Of a stretch of 33,001 nucleotides of DNA, positions 32,696-33,001 are shown piece by piece. Positions within the stretch are counted from its first letter, which is position 1. Each line of letters opens with the position of its first letter. The stretch is from the IMG/VR virus record IMGVR_UViG_3300023116_005244, positions 1 through 33,001 of that record. The stretch is one strand, 5' to 3'. Source of the DNA: a virus. The translations under genes were made by a program, and so were the position numbers. Under the pieces are notes generated by a model. The model saw nothing but the letters and a program-made list of their open reading frames with translations. It did not search any database and was not told the DNA's origin.

Positions 32696-33001
32696 AGTTA
32701 ATACAAGAAACAAAAGGAGAATCGTCAGTATTTGAGCTATATGATAATAAAATCATTAAAAAATTTAATAAAAAATATGGAAAAAATTATAATCAAGAAT
32801 GGTTTAATAACTATTTCGAGCTAGCTCAATATATGGATTTTTTACCAACTATTGTTTCATATACTCCGGGTAAAGAAATAATAATGGAAAAATATTCTGG
32901 AAAAAGTATGCGGGACTGGATTGACGATCAACATAATTTATGTCTTAAAACTGGTGATATTACATATTGGGGCAAATCTATTTTACAATGTATAAAAATA
33001 G
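32692..33001 (+). CDS. Kinase-fold phosphotransferase-like protein, 3' end outside window
   Basis: An open frame begins with an ATGA overlap on the preceding stop and runs off the window, giving 103 residues. It has the pattern of a kinase N-lobe: ESSVFELYDNKIIKKF (10-25), with K24 as the likely ATP lysine, LPTIVSYTPGKEIIMEKYSG (51-70) leading to the hinge, and KSMRDWIDDQ (71-80). The catalytic HxD loop would lie beyond the end. It resembles small-molecule kinases such as lipopolysaccharide or choline kinases and would be a second such enzyme of the cassette beside the one at 27550. Confidence 0.6.
   Translation, partial: MKLIQETKGESSVFELYDNKIIKKFNKKYGKNYNQEWFNNYFELAQYMDFLPTIVSYTPGKEIIMEKYSGKSMRDWIDDQHNLCLKTGDITYWGKSILQCIKI

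Noticed and set aside
1-33001. tRNA genes, insertion sequences, integrase or attachment sites
   Set aside because: Looked for in the gaps and as coding motifs; no cloverleaf-like sequence, transposase or recombinase motif was seen, and noncoding space is very small.

Overview
The window is part of a strictly lytic, tailed phage of the T4-like (contractile-tail, straboviral/marine "cyano- and pelagi-myophage") kind. Recognisable T4 homologues of gp25, gp6 and gp8, a gp5-type spike, a P2 gpI-like wedge protein and T4-type late promoter octamers (TATAAATA) support this. The DNA is very A+T-rich, every gene reads on the + strand, genes overlap by 1-56 bases, and there are no tRNAs, transposases or integrases. 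The style of the tail genes (DUF4815-type protein, ANDGTGD...KIN.NF N-termini, TTTTVHSETITVDDNIIELN-type fibre modules) is that of marine T4-like phages; an AT-rich marine bacterium such as SAR11 is a plausible host, but this is inference.

Region 1 (1-13845) is the baseplate/tail block: spike (gp5 C-terminal type), an unrecognised structural protein, gp25, gp6, a gpI/gp7-like wedge protein, a short fibre-like protein, gp8, a 1302-residue DUF4815-type protein, a 553-residue companion and a small coiled-coil protein. Exact late-promoter octamers sit in the two small gaps before gp25 and before the 323-aa gene.

Region 2 (13855-18473) holds adhesion proteins: an 813-aa fibre with 28-residue coiled-coil repeats and a YadA-like head, a 373-aa unknown, and a 339-aa protein with eight 14-residue repeats.

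Region 3 (18470-25636) is the most unusual part. It is an overlapping run of a glycosyltransferase-like protein, a methyltransferase-like protein, three radical-SAM proteins with N-terminal twitch (half-SPASM) cysteine sets, and one large radical-SAM protein with a cobalamin-binding-like N-terminus. It is bracketed by two proteins (339 aa before, about 153 aa after) that share a C-terminal domain, the first carrying the 14-residue repeats. I propose a tail-linked radical-SAM modification cassette; the substrate (protein or glycan) is unknown.

Region 4 (25637-26768) begins with the only sizeable noncoding gap (126 bases: weak terminator, hairpin, promoter) followed by a deoxyribonucleotidase, a small unknown and a two-TM membrane protein.

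Region 5 (26769-33001) is a second surface/glycan-like cassette: two DxD glycosyltransferases, three GT25-like proteins, a GT42/DUF115-like protein, two methyltransferases, two kinase-fold (APH-like) phosphotransferases (the last cut by the window end) and a small conserved protein.
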